From contig CM023453.1 in the NCBI GenBank assembly GCA_013339765.2, positions 84,758,685 to 84,822,684 on the forward strand: DNA of 64,000 nucleotides, written 5' to 3'. A program made the translations under genes and the position numbers. The stretch is from Haemaphysalis longicornis. Its lineage: Eukaryota; Arthropoda; Arachnida; Ixodida; Ixodidae. Shown here piece by piece: positions 47,401 to 58,300 of the stretch; within the stretch, counting starts at the first letter, position 1; the number at the start of each line of letters is the position of its first letter. The notes under the pieces were generated by a model that saw only the letters and a program-made list of their open reading frames with translations, was not told the DNA's origin and ran no database searches.

Positions 47401-50400
47401 CGAGTGGTAGGAACGAGCTTGGAAGGGTTCTTTCCTGGGGAAGGGTTCTCTCTAAGCGCCGACGGGTGCGGCTGAAAAGTTCGGCCCATAGTTCAGCCGC
47501 AGATTAACAGAAGGTCCAACTAGGCTTTCGCCTTCACATTCTTTGAAAGTTCTAACCATTCTCCGTAATTTTCGGGGAAGGTAAGGTCAAAACAAAGTTA
47601 AAAGGCTGGGTAACCATTACAGCGCAAGTACTCGACGCCTGAATAACTGAAAGCGCGGCTGATTTTATTGATGTCGCTGATGCTTGCATTCCGCACTAGG
47701 GGACTGTCAATCCGCTCTCCAGTAAATAAAACAGTTTACTGGAGTTGCGGCTAGATTGGTCCGTCGTGTCGTCTGTGCTGAAGCTGTTCCACAAGATCGT
47801 CTAAGAGTGAACAAAAATTGTCGTGAATTCGCCTCTCTATACTGTGAAGAATGACCAGCGTAGTTTTTTAGCACTAGACATGGGGGGGACACAAATTAGG
47901 TGAATGGTATTGGTAACTTTTATTTCTCCTTGGTGCTGACGGCGGTAATGCCTAAGAGAAACACAACTAATCTACTCAATACTCAAATCCAAGAGATTAT
48001 GCGCATGAGCTTGAGGTCAAAATTATGTTTTGAATGGCGTGCGTCTTGGTGGCGACACTGGGCTACTAGCATAAACACCGGGAGGGACGTTCGTTCTCCA
48101 ACATGTCTTGCTTCAAAGGTACCTGGAACCTCGGAAAGTTTTGTTCACGGAAGTGAAAAATGCATAAACCCTTAGCCATATAAGCTTTGCATAAAACAAA
48201 GCATGTGCATACATATGTAGAAACGTCGACTGCAAAGAAATAAGCAGGGCGATGTTTGATTACTCTTCCTTTACTTCGCCTCCTGCAAGAAGCTTGCATC
48301 TAGATTTTGCGTCTCAAAGCAACCACAAATATCGAGTGTATATGGTGTTGTAATTTTTTAATCGTAGGTGGCATTTTGACCCTCGACGACCTACGATCTT
48401 ACTGTAATTCTTTAATCACAGGTGGCATTTTGACCCTCGACGACCTACGATCTTATAAGCCTACCTGGACACGCCCAGTCAGCGTCACCTTTCGGGATGG
48501 CCGAGTCGCCTACTCTGCACCACCTCCGGCAGGTGGCGCCATCTACTCCTACATCATGGCCATCATGGACGCCTTTAGGAGCAACGACAGCGCCGCACTC
48601 CAGGATGATGTGCTCACGCTGCACAGGTGAGCGCCCTTTCGCGTTACCTGGTGCTGGTTGCTACCTATTAGTCTTGAGTTATAGCGAACCTTGAAGTAAA
48701 TAAGGAACGGTTTGGGCTTGTGGTGCTGCAACGACTACTAAGTATGCATACACTGCATATGAAATATAGTTTTAAGTTGAACATCTCTGGCGCTGGTATA
48801 GCCCATACAGTTAACTGATCTGTTGCTCGGAGCGAGATTACTGGTATTTCGCTACATGCTACTTATTACAGAATATTTTTTTGAAATTTTCCGTTTTTGT
48901 GTGTAACCTACACCTGTTATTTTTTAACCGTCCACCGCGACAGAATGCAATCATTTCAGCCCACAAAACAAAAATCGCTAAATTCAGCAATGGCAGGGAA
49001 CAAAGATTCGCTTAAGGTAGTTTTATTATTTCAATCGGTGCAGCTCCGCCAGTGGTATATTTCATCTCCAGAAAACAGTGCTTGGAAGCGAATAGTCATT
49101 TCGGGTTCCAACTGCCACTGAAACTTTATAGGCGATGAATCTGTATAATGTTAAAAGCACGCATCCATTATTTTTGAATACTTGAAAATTGGCTAGGAAG
49201 TAACACCACAATTACATGGATTACTTTTTAAACGTGAGTGGCAAACACAAGTGGTCAGTTGTAAGTGAATCTTCATAGACAGCTATGTGTGAAGTTCTTG
49301 TAAAGGAGCTCCCTACGGTTCCCTGCTGCGAGTACAAGTGTTGTCGTGCATTCGTATTTTAGAATTCAATACGTGAAGGTTTGTGTGTTCTTGCAGGTTT
49401 GTTGAGGCTTGCAAGTTCGCTTACGCCAAGAGAGCCCTTCTTGGCGACCCACGCTTCGTGAACGTTGCAGATGTAAGTACACCACCGGCTTCCCGCCTTC
49501 CGATGCTGAAGTAAGAAAAAAAAAACGCGTTCGTAGGCATGTGTAGAAAAGAACACTGATTGCATGCTTAATTAAGGAGACAATGCACGCGCTCTGTATG
49601 ACTTTCAGGAAGGACTATTATTCGGGCCAAAGGACATATCTTGACTTCCTTAGCAAGCTTACGTTTAGCGGGAAATCACTCGAAAAAATGTTTTGCGCCA
49701 AAGCGAGTATTCAAGCAGCATTCCAGCAAGTATTGAAGCTTGCTCAGGACGGACGTATAAATATACTGAACCTTGGAATAATGCCATAAGTACGGTTGAT
49801 CATCATTTGTTTGCTCAAACACTTTTAATTGCGGAACCGTAGCATTTATATCAGTATTTAAGTGCCCAGTTTGGTGATGCCAGTGGCGTACGTTAAAACA
49901 CACACTTCCCTTGCACGCGCACAGGCACACACCAAAAGAAAGCATCTATATGCGCGGGAGAGGGTAGGGGATAGGAAGTAAGCAATCTGCGATCAATAGT
50001 TGGCCTGGGGGTAGGGCTGTGAGCGTTAGTCTTGGATGCCTTCTTTGTTCTTTTTGCTTGTGTGTGATGCGAAGGAATATGTAGACTGACCAACAAAGTG
50101 TCTGCGGGGGACTTCTTGGCACCAAATCCCTCATTGCGTTGACAGAGCCGGAGCGGCGCAGTCATCTATTCTGCACATCCTGACTGTTCTCGCTTACCGT
50201 AAAAATGGTTCAGCCTCCGCACAAATGACGAGGATGGCATCTCGCGGATGTACTTTAAATTGTCATTGTGCTCCTACCAATGCTATTTACATGTACGCAT
50301 TCGAACTGTTAGCAGCAGAGAGAGTTGTGTGGGCTGCCGTGTTGCTGAGAATCTCTTTTCGCGATTTCCAACGGGAACGTTGTCCTTTGCTTTAATTATA

Positions 50401-53400
50401 GTCTTAAGCCACTGTACCGAATACTGCGACCGTCGTTGACAGCCCTTTTTACACCTCATTGGCGCGTGACGAAACACTGCCGGATGGGTACAGAGAGATC
50501 ACTGCAAAACAATTCCTATTTGAACTCAAGTAATATTAGCGGGCTAGCGACGGCGATTGTTTCAAATTCTTACGCAAGGCGACAGAAACCAAATTGCTGG
50601 GCGTGAAGAGGAAGGTAAAGCTGGCGAGTTAGCTTATGGGTAAAGGTTTTACAGCGGAAAAAATGTCTTGCGATTATCCCAAACCATGATGGTAAAATAC
50701 AGCGTAGCTGTTCGGAAAACAGTCGCCGCGGTGGCTCAGTGGCTAAGGCGTTGCGCTGCTGAGCACGAGGTCGCGGGTTCTTTTCCCGGCCGCGGAGGCG
50801 CTTTTCTCATGGAGGCGAAAAGCAAAAACGCCCGTATGTACGATATTTCGTCGCACGTTAAAGATCCTCAGGGGTTCAACATGAATCCGGAGCCCTTCAC
50901 TACAGTGCGCCTCGTCGCCTGCGTTGCGTCGACGTGTTACTCTAGAGTCAATCAAGCTATTTGGAGGACGCGGTGCATTGCAATTTTGTGACGTTACGAA
51001 TGAAGCAGCGACATTGAGGTAATTATGCTACTGTTACAGACGGATCTCCCTCTCCAGCATCTCTTTTGCTAACGCTTAGCCGGCTCTGAACTGCTTTCAA
51101 GCAGTAATCCCGGATAATGCACCCCAATCACATTGCCAAAGTTCCTGCCGGTCTTCCATTACAGCTGTTTGTTTTTTTTTAACTTTTATAAAACTAGTAT
51201 CTGTTTGAAAGCGCATGGTCGTGCCTCGGCCCGCTGCCGTGGGGCATTACGGGGTTGCCCGACAGAATCTCGCGCGGTTAGCAGCTGCGCAGTTAGTTTA
51301 AACCTACGCGCCAAGCCATGGGAAAACCACCAAAGTTATAAAGCGGTCGATCACCACCAGCAATAGCGCGTCGTCGCACAAATCACTCTTCACGAGGCCA
51401 CAGGCATGGTAGCGTGCATTTATGCTGTTAATTTTCATTGTGCTCCCCCCAATGCTATTTACATGTACGCATTCAAAGTATTAGCGGCAGAAATAGAGTT
51501 GCGCGGGCAGCCGTGTTTCTGATAATCTTTTTAAGATTCATAGCGGTAACGCTATCATTTGCTTTGATGGCCCAAGCCCACTGCACCTGAATACTGGGAG
51601 CGCCAATGACAGCTCTTTTAACCACCTTGTTGTCGTGTACCAATGCCGGGCATAGGCAGCGCACGGCAAATCGATTCCTGGTTGAACGCATTGTGACGAA
51701 ACCAATAGCTTCCTCTTATTATAGCTGTGACTACATTTAGTACCGATTAAATTCCGAAGCCAGGTTACATATTTTGTCCCCGTAGTCCAGTACAACATCA
51801 GAAACTAGTTTTTATGATCCCTAAATGTCCACATCTGTCCCAATTTTCTATCGCGTTAACAACAGATAGGCATGTAGGCAAAATGTTGTGCCATTGATCT
51901 GCGTACAGAACACGCTACAGAACGAGAGAGCGACAGAGCCCATGCGGAAAAGGGGCATCCAGCTGAGTTTCTACTGGGCGTTTACATTGGCTGCGCTGAA
52001 CCTGCGTTCGAACCCCTGCTGCTTCCCTGTCGCGCTCGTAGTCCGGTTTTCGTCGCACCTCGTGTGCCGCAAGTGCAGGGCCGCGTAGGCTGCAAAATGG
52101 CATAAAAAGTGCATGACGGCGACAGAATGTGCCTCTCTCTGTTGTCTATGAGGATCCGCAGACAGCCACAGAAGCCACTGATACTAAAGCGAGCAAACGT
52201 GGTCACTTAGATGGTTAGAGCGCAAAACAGGAAGGAACGGTTTGCGAAGGGCGTGTCAACAACACCCGGTTGAGGGCTTATAAGGCCGGAGCAAGGCGTG
52301 CATTGATTCGAGACTCTCGTTAGAAAGAGTGGGGGAATATTTGCTCGCGCATTCCTAAAGATCCACTTCCTTTCATTTTTGGTTTCTGTTGGTCAAACGA
52401 CCGGTAAGTTTGCTGGTAGTTCGGCTATCAGGCAGTGGAACGCTTGAGAAGAGTGGCCTTAAGCAGGAAAAAGTCTACCTGGCTTCCACACGCAAATCTG
52501 CTCCATAAGTTCGTGACCAACTTTGTTATCGTACTTTTATTTTCGAAAAATTTTGTTCTTACGACGTTTATACAAGACTGAAAAAAATCAAGACAGTGCA
52601 CTTAAAACTGCACGTGAAATGCAGCTGGTACAAAACCTGACCTCAAGAGACAACGCGGAGTCCACGAGGCGGCAAATCGATGACGAGCGAACCTACCATG
52701 ATCCAGCGCACTATGGATTCGTGGGCCAGATTATGCCGTCCAGTAAAGGCACAGCGCACCTGGCGATGTGGAAAGACGGAGACGCGTTGAGCGTCACGAG
52801 CTCTATCAACTCATAGTAGGTATTTTTATGCTTCCTAATTCAGCGACTGTAGTTGAGCTATTATCGAACCCACACAAAGTGCATTTAGTGCATGGACACT
52901 TATCTAGAAGCAGCGTGTTCTGAAAACGGCATTTGTGCCAGTCACTGAAGCATTCCGCACAGGGTGTGTTGTTTCATTTTGAAAGCTCATGAACAAAAGT
53001 GCCCTAGCAGCGGGCCAGGACATGTTTTGTGTTAGCCGAAAATTTGCAATCTCTAAACGAACCCAAAACTTGGCAGCCGGATTTGTTTGCGCTTCTGTAA
53101 GTGCCCTTCGGCTCAATGTACAGGCGAAACTTGTACAGAGGGACTAGATTGTATGGAGGCTTGACTAGATGGAAAAACACTTCGATACAATTTTATGCAA
53201 CGATTAAACTAAAACGATTTCCTTATGACGAGCGTTTATTGCATCGATTGGCTTCCTACGTTGCCTTACACAATTGGGTTTCGTAGTTCTCAGGATTGAT
53301 GCAATGACGGTGCAGTGATACGAGCTTTGCTCCCCCACAACTACGACATAACAAAAACAAGAACAGTAGCATGGAACGCAATGGAAATGCGGTAAAGTTG

Positions 53401-56400
53401 TCTTGATTTCTGACACTCTCTCATGTGATTTCCCTGTTTTGTCCCTCTGCTGTGTCGAAGCTTCGGCAGCCACGTACGGAGCTCCTCCGGAATAGTGTTC
53501 AACAACCACATGGACGATTTCTCGATTCCTGGCGAGAGCAACTACTGGGGCGTGGCGCCCTCGAAAGCCAACTTCATCGAGCCGGGCAAGCGACCCCAGT
53601 CTTCCATGAGTCCTAGCATTGTGCTCGACCCGAATGGAGATGTCGAGCTGGTGGTCGGTGGGTCCGGAGGACCGAAGATTACCACGGGTGCGGCTCTGGT
53701 AAGTCAGCTATAAAATCTACCCGGTGTTTCTATGCCAATGTTAACACGGCTAAATCCTCTAATTTAAAATGTTTATGCTTCAGGAAAGCTTTAGGTACAA
53801 GATACTTCTAAAATGACTTAAGTGTGAAAATTAGGAAGTGCGGTAAAGTTTGAGTCTAGAAACGAGTGCAGAACGATCACGATTTAAAATGTTTTCAGTC
53901 TTGTGTTATAGCTACGTTATAAACAGATCTCGCTGGCGGGACAGTGGGTGACATATTGAAAAGGAATATTCGACCATGCCAACAGCATGACGTTTTGAAC
54001 ATCGCGGTGTGAATCGCACGCTGTAAAATTTCAAATAAAAAAAAATTGGCGCAGCTTGCACTAATAGCGCCAGGCTGGAGAGCTGGCGGCCCCTCTCCCT
54101 TCGTAGGAGACCCTGTTCTTTCACCTCGCATGGATTTACGAACTTGCTTCTGAGAGTTCCCCGTGGCTGGCAAGGCAGGATCGTTGTGTCCGCAAGCTTT
54201 CATATCTGTCCCAAAGTAGACCGCGTTAGCAGGCGATAGAACCCAGGGCAACCACCGTCGCGAACTCAGAGTCAGTAGCGCGATCTCCACGTCTGTGTTC
54301 CCCACTTCAGGCGCGAACGCACGTGAACTGGCGAAAGAATAGCACGTGAGAGATTACGCCACGCACGCGCTGGGCAGAGCTGTAGAAGGTCGAGCCGTCC
54401 GACGCCGTGCGCTCCTTACTAGGCGCACGCTCACGGGTTCTCGGCTGGGCTGAGTTTTCTGGTATATATAGCGCTCCACGGCTGAACTAAAAGCTTAAAG
54501 AGCTCTACTGTTCGAAGCAAGACTGGAGGCTCGCGTCTGTCAAGCAGCCTCAACACCTGGTGCATCTTTTTCAGCGATTGGAAGATTCAGCACTACCAAG
54601 ACAAATCATAGATCCGCGTGAGGTTGAATGGAGGAATGCCAAGCTATGTTTCTCCAACCGCATAAAGTACTATCGCCGAGAGTGGTTCCTTACTTGCCTC
54701 GATAACGACGAAGCAATTCCATTTGTAATGTCTTGCTGTAGAATTACACTGGGAGCCTACTCTACACCAATGCATGTGTTTGGAGAAATTTACAGAGAAG
54801 GATCACGCAGCACTCAAAGGTGACAGGCATTGTCTTAACTCTGTGTTTCTAACGTGTACACTTGCATGTTTTGCACACTCATTGATTCTGTCGGCTTGTC
54901 TCCAGCCCCACAGTGCAACGTAATTTTTTTTAAAGAGTAGGCGCTTTGACACGAGACCTATGTCTATTTTCAGTCTTACATCTGTCTTTGAACTCAATCT
55001 CTTAGACAGCACGTATTGTGTCCACGCACCAGCCCTAAGCTCAAATCACTTCCACGCTGACATGCTGACCTAGCCAGCTGAATAAAACTTTGCATTCTTG
55101 TAGGCTCGTTTTAAAGGGGAAAACTTACGCTACTCCTCAGAGCGGGAGCCTAGGGACGAGCGATTCATACGTTTCCTTCAAAAGTGCATCGATACTTTCG
55201 GAGCATCCGGAAGAACCGAGAAATAAATGCCACTCTTCACAGTGTTAAGGCCTACCTTACGCTCCGTTATTACGTAAACATTGCATTTATATGGGTGTCT
55301 CATAGCAGCAAAACCTTCATTAGTCGTTTTTGAATAGTGACTTTAAAGTGACAATTACAGCTCTTTTATCTAAATATCCATATATCATTGAATTTGTTTG
55401 GCGGTGTTCTGTTTGGAGAATAAATACTCGCGAAGCCGGTTGGGCATGTTGCACATATCAGTTGTTCTGAGCCGCCTGCAAACGAGCACTCAAAAGGGTC
55501 GTAGTGGTGTGCTTGGCGTTTTAAATTTTTGTATTACAAATAGTGCCAGCTAACTTAAAAGCGCCTAAAGACGAAAAAAAAAAAAACGATCACCGGCAAC
55601 CATCAATCACGAACCGTCTACTGTTTTTTTCACTTAACTGCTAAAAAGGCATTCACAATTAGAAAAAATTCCCTCGCACTTCCCCGAGGGGGAGGGTGTG
55701 TAAGTGCGAATGCACGGTTGTTGATTGCGCGATTACGGTGGATATCGTGATCTTGGAGTGGAGAGGAGGCGCCCAACACCCGCAGTCACTGAGCGGAGAG
55801 GAGGAGGAGAGTAGCGCCCGCCGTTACGGCGAGGGCTACACGAGCGCCCTCACGCGTCGGAATGCGGAGCGCCCGCTACGCGAGCGAGAGCTCTCCCGCC
55901 CGAAGTGGAGAGGAGGCGCCCAACACCCGCAGTCACTGAGCGGAGAGAGGAGGAGGAGAGTAGCGCGCGTCCATCTCCCCCCGTTGCTAGGGAAGACGAG
56001 GAGGAAGACGAGGAGCGCGCGCACCCGCAGCTGTTGCTATGCGGACGACGGCGGCGGACGATTCAGGCTCGCTTAAGAAGTGCATTCGCACTTAAAAAGA
56101 AACATGACCTCGGTGCACGCCTGTGTGAGCAAGCATTTGACTGCCTGGCGCGGACAATCACTATTTTGTGGCTTCCAAACGAGGATATCCTGTCGGTTGT
56201 AACGCTCTCGCACTGCGTCGTCTCCTGCGCAGGTAAGCATGCGTAGTCTTTGGATGGGGAGCAACATCAAGGATGCCATCGACTATGCCCGGGTGCACGA
56301 CCAGTTGATTCCCGACTACATAATGGCGGAGCCAGCGTTTCCAGAGGTAAGGGTGCGTGCGGCACGATTAAGAGGAACTCGCCTGCTAACATTCCTTTGG

Positions 56401-57714
56401 AACGTGCTACTTCACGACCCACGGGCCTAAGAATCGTGGGCCGGCCACTAATACGAAAAGTTTTAGTGTTTATAACTTCATAGAAATGCTCACGAAGGGG
56501 TGTAGTTTGTTTGTTTTAGAGATATGTCCCTTCTGTGCTGAAATAAAGACTTAAAGGCTCTCGCTTGCTACACAGCTAGCGCTATCTTGTGAAAGCTAGG
56601 TAAACAAAACTGTATCTTGTTTCTTTCTTATTTCATAAAAAGTGATTTTATCAAGAAGCAAACTAGGCCGTTAGAATAATCTCTATGGTTTTTTTTTTGA
56701 ACTTTTTGTATTAGTACGCAATGCTTCTGAAATACGAAGGTTATGAATCCGCAAATCGCATAGGAATGTGATCAGATGAGTACCCGTCAGCTATCGGCAT
56801 AAATGCAGTGGGAATTGCTTATGGCCACTTTTATTATTACGGGGACTCTTGGTTCAGTTCTCATAGTAGTACGCACTGGTGTTTGTCTTCAGTAGTTAGT
56901 GTGGGCTTTATTGCTAAAGGCCGGGGGGTTCTGCACTGCTGCGAGTTTTATTGGTGTTAAAATTTTTCGGTGCTTCCGCATTGACCACGAGTAGCGCATG
57001 TAGCTGGTCGGTCACTTTCATTCTATCTTGCGCATGAGTTTTTTCTTTTTTGTTTTTCCTGGCCTTTGGTTGCCAGCTCGCTTAGGCCTCTGCTCCATCG
57101 CTTTTTGTAATGCCTTACCGTTGTGTCTTCGCCGTTAGTTTCGGGCGTACCTCAAAAAAAAAAAAAAAAAAAAACTCGCCGCTTATCTGAGAGCAAAAAT
57201 CACGCAATCGAACTTGGTGCCTTGCACAGAGTACAACTTTCAATCTTCGGCGCTTCGATGCACGGAGTCAAGATATTTCCTGAAAATTAAGGCACATGAA
57301 TATTTTGGGGATATATTTGTTCAAGTTTGTACATAGAAGGAAATGAATTGAAATATTTGTTTCGTAAGATGATTTTTCGCCTAGTCGACGTTCCATGGAA
57401 GCGTGCCATTTTGAAAATGCCATTTCGGATAATACATTTGATTTACTGGTTCAAATAAAGAGCGTATTATAATAAGATTTCTTTCTATACAAGAAACAAT
57501 GAAGGAAAACGTGGCAAGTGTAGGACAGAGCGTAAACGGTCAACCCGGTGTTTCACCCCTACAGATGTACTCCCTCTTGCTGAAAGCCAAAGGCCACAAC
57601 ATCCAGACAGTTGCAACGGAGGAGTTTAGCAACGTCCAGGGCGTGCTGCGGAAAAGCGGCCGCCTGTACGCGAACTCCGACTACAGAAGTGGTGGTGACG
57701 TGTACGGTGGCTGA
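38297..57714 (+). CDS. GGT: Gamma-glutamyltransferase, 11 exons
   Basis: Eleven exons (38297-38463, 41692-41814, 42969-43066, 45215-45426, 46324-46487, 48422-48626, 49397-49472, 52625-52815, 53461-53698, 56233-56346, 57565-57714) join in matching phases into about 578 residues, close to human GGT1 at 569. The enzyme cleaves gamma-glutamyl bonds of glutathione at the outer cell surface or outside the cell. Visible active-site marks: REVAP (substrate Arg), GTAHL (nucleophile Thr that starts the small subunit after self-cleavage), NNHMDDF (Asp), QSSM (Ser pair), GGSGGPKIT (oxyanion glycines). Residues 1-21 look like a cleavable signal peptide rather than the membrane anchor of vertebrate GGT1. 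Exon 4 has a one-base insertion that breaks the frame as assembled. Confidence 0.93.
41692..41814 (+). CDS. GGT: GGT exon 2
   Basis: I chose the acceptor at 41690-41691 (TGTCTCAG) because it joins exon 1 as C-APVASNIYSK-GG, the same Cys to Gly-Gly distance as human GGT1. The exon codes GGNIADAAVATLLCMG and MGIGGGFVATFYS, the conserved N-terminal block. The open frame extends further upstream to 41642, but using it would break the phase. Confidence 0.88.
42969..43066 (+). CDS. GGT: GGT exon 3 (REVAP motif)
   Basis: Codes SREVAPTAARRDMF, containing the Arg that binds the gamma-glutamyl carboxylate in this family, and a sequon NAT. The acceptor is GTCGCAG and the donor GTGAGT. Confidence 0.9.
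45215..45426 (+). CDS. GGT: GGT exon 4, with a one-base insertion
   Basis: Codes GLAIAVPGEVRGYAEIHRR and LPWHALFQDAIRLARD. Then an extra base (T at 45334 or neighbour) shifts the frame to a stop at 45350-45352. Dropping one base restores GFPVSKLIAYSL, exactly the expected family text, up to a weak donor (TG then GTGCGG) at 45427. The donor is inferred from phase with exon 5 and is the least certain boundary. Confidence 0.8.
46324..46487 (+). CDS. GGT: GGT exon 5
   Basis: Codes AGERLVQKDLAKTLAEIAKH and YFYEGKLAEQMVQEIAKH, matching the family segment with L..LA.TL..IA..G...FY.G. Acceptor ACCACAG, donor GTAAGA. Confidence 0.9.
48422..48626 (+). CDS. GGT: GGT exon 6, with duplicated acceptor upstream
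   Basis: Codes GGILTLDDLRSY, then APPPAGGAIYSYIMAIMDAF and DDVLTLHR. A second acceptor 54 bp upstream (AG at 48366-48367) leads into a copy of the first 36 or so exon bases; using it would add 18 in-frame residues and repeat GGILTLDDLRSY. The downstream acceptor (AG at 48420-48421) gives the standard protein. Confidence 0.9.
49397..49472 (+). CDS. GGT: GGT exon 7
   Basis: Codes RFVEACKFAYAKRALLGDPR then FVNVAD, matching the EAFRFAYAKRTLLGDP block of the family. Acceptor CTTGCAG, donor GTAAGT. Confidence 0.92.
50236..50530. repeat. Dispersed repeat E, copy 1 (GGT intron 7)
   Basis: Colinear with 51425-51705: shared CATTGTGCTC, CAATGCTATTTACATGTACG, ATTCGAA/ATTCAAA, GAGTTG and GACAGCNCTTTT-like text. 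Both copies lie in the same intron in the same orientation. Confidence 0.75.
50724..50965 (+). repeat. Ruka-like tRNA-derived SINE (near complete)
   Basis: The head is tRNA-like: GCGGTGGCTCAGTGGCTAAG (box A) and GGTCGCGGGTTC (box B). The body follows with ATGGAGGCGAAAAGC, GTCGCACGTTAAAGATCC, ATCCGGAGCCCTTCACTAC and GCGTCGACGTGTTAC. It resembles the Ruka SINE described from ixodid ticks and sits in GGT intron 7. Confidence 0.8.
51425..51705. repeat. Dispersed repeat E, copy 2 (GGT intron 7)
   Basis: Second copy, about 1.19 kb downstream of the first in direct orientation, at roughly 75-80 percent identity by eye. Confidence 0.75.
52625..52815 (+). CDS. GGT: GGT exon 8 (catalytic threonine)
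   Basis: Codes LVQNLTSRDNAESTRRQIDD, then SSKGTAHLAMWKDGDALSVT. The Thr in GTAHL is the family's nucleophile and the new N-terminus of the small subunit after autoprocessing. A sequon NLT precedes it. Donor GTAGGT at 52816. Confidence 0.93.
53461..53698 (+). CDS. GGT: GGT exon 9 (small-subunit active site)
   Basis: Starts by completing a Tyr codon (YFGSHVRS), then GIVFNNHMDDFSIPG, PQSSMSPSIVLD and VVGGSGGPKITTGAAL. These hold the conserved Asp, Ser-Ser and Gly-Gly positions. Donor GTAAGT. Confidence 0.93.
54035..54260 (+). repeat. Dispersed repeat D, copy 2 (GGT intron 9)
   Basis: Second copy of the sequence at 34375-34600, same orientation. Confidence 0.65.
54463..54826 (+). other. TATA-like motif followed by an 87-residue open frame
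   Basis: TATATATAG at 54463-54471 lies 97 bases before an ATG at 54560 that opens 87 residues (start MHLFQRLEDSALPRQIIDPR). Three Cys and several Tyr/Arg give it ordinary protein composition, but I recognise no family. A pyrimidine-rich acceptor-like CATCTTTTTCAG ends at 54573. It sits within GGT intron 9 just after repeat D, so it may be part of a mobile element. Confidence 0.25.
55665..56098. mobile_element. GC-rich TIR element G, copy 1 (GGT intron 9)
   Basis: Exact 15-base inverted repeats TAAGTGCGAATGCAC (55701-55715) and GTGCATTCGCACTTA (56080-56094) enclose a GC-rich body rich in GGAGAGGAGGAGG. A lead AATTCCCTCGCACTTCCCCG lies outside the left repeat and is shared with copy 2, so the element probably starts there. 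GAAGTGGAGAGGAGGCGCC-type text occurs twice inside. Its end is about 135 bp before GGT exon 10. The long open frames through it are composition effects. Confidence 0.85.
56233..56346 (+). CDS. GGT: GGT exon 10
   Basis: Phase 0 at both ends; codes MRSLWMGSNIKDAIDYARVH and DQLIPDYIMAEPAFPE. Acceptor CCTGCGCAG, donor GTAAGG. This is the family block with LWFG..V..A...PR.H.QL.P. Confidence 0.9.
56368..56785. mobile_element. TTAA-flanked MITE with long inverted arms, copy 2
   Basis: Same family and orientation as 27786-28194: shared TTAAG..GGAACTCGCCTG.TAACATTC, ACGACCCACGGGC, ACTAATACGAAAAGTTTTA, TGAAATAAA, AAACTAGGCCGTT and a right tip GATGAGTACCC. It starts 22 bp after the exon 10 donor of GGT. 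The right flank is less clear than in copy 1. Confidence 0.75.
57154..57174. repeat. Poly(A) tract (21 A)
   Basis: Homopolymer inside GGT intron 10; possibly a retroelement tail, but nothing coding precedes it. Confidence 0.8.
57565..57714 (+). CDS. GGT: GGT exon 11 (C-terminus and stop)
   Basis: Acceptor CCCCTACAG; codes MYSLLLKAKGHNIQTVATEE, GVLRKSGRLYANSDYRSGG and ends DVYGG before TGA at 57712. The SD.R.GG....G ending is the standard C-terminus of the family. Confidence 0.93.
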   Translation: MYSLLLKAKGHNIQTVATEEFSNVQGVLRKSGRLYANSDYRSGGDVYGG

Positions 57715-57835
57715 CAACACTGACTGCGTGACTTTTACTGTTTACAATTGACAGCACTTGCCACATGTGCCACCTTTTAACCATGAGCGTCCACATCGTA
57801 ACAGCAATCACCGCACTTACACTCAGAAATACAAA

Positions 57836-57841
57836 AATAAA
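57836..57841 (+). promoter_or_regulatory. Polyadenylation signal of GGT
   Basis: AATAAA lies 122 bases after the stop codon, the first such hexamer in the 3' UTR. Confidence 0.6.
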
Positions 57842-58109
57842 AAGGCTGTTCCCTTTCCCCACTGCCTCCTATTGTCTCGCATATCTATCTCTAGCTAACA
57901 GCGGTTCAATTGTAGCCGTCTATTCTCTTGAATATTTCGAATATGGACGATCGGACTCACTGCTGGGTCATTCCGCGCCAAACGTCCCAGAGAGTTCACT
58001 CGAACATCTCCGATTACACTATAAAAATTCATGGTTGATCTTCCCTCTATCCTCTTTCATTTTCACTTTCTTTTAAAAGTTATTTTATTTCATGTATTCG
58101 TTCTTTCTG

Positions 58110-58300
58110 CATACTTTTTGAGAATCTGTTATGATAACGGTTGTTTTTGTTTCTGCCAGGGCTAGTGCTACACCTACCTCTTCTGCTTCTTGGATTGTTG
58201 CTTGTGCCAGGGTGGCGCCGATCAGGAGGTCCATCATCGTCATTGCCACGCAGTTTTGGTTAGCTTCCCATGCTGTGAGGCTGCGTCCATGAAGAAAGCC
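58110..58300 (-). mobile_element. I-like LINE RNase H fragment
   Basis: The minus strand reads SLTAWEANQNCVAM, ATLAQATIQEAEEVGVALAL and TVIITDSQKVCRK. The EEV..ALAL and TDSQ blocks match the Glu and second Asp regions of the RNase H domain also seen at 31182-32290 (SEEVAIALAI, LSDLK). Both flanks are truncated; it lies just after the GGT gene. Confidence 0.6.

Noticed and set aside
47166..47489. 107-residue minus frame in GGT intron 5
   Set aside because: The region contains a 22-bp local tandem duplication and G/A-rich repeats; translation resembles no protein.
55696..56076. 126-residue open frame rich in Arg/Glu
   Set aside because: It lies wholly within the GC-rich TIR element G; the same element gives similar frames on several phases and again at 60206-60847. 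Composition explains it.
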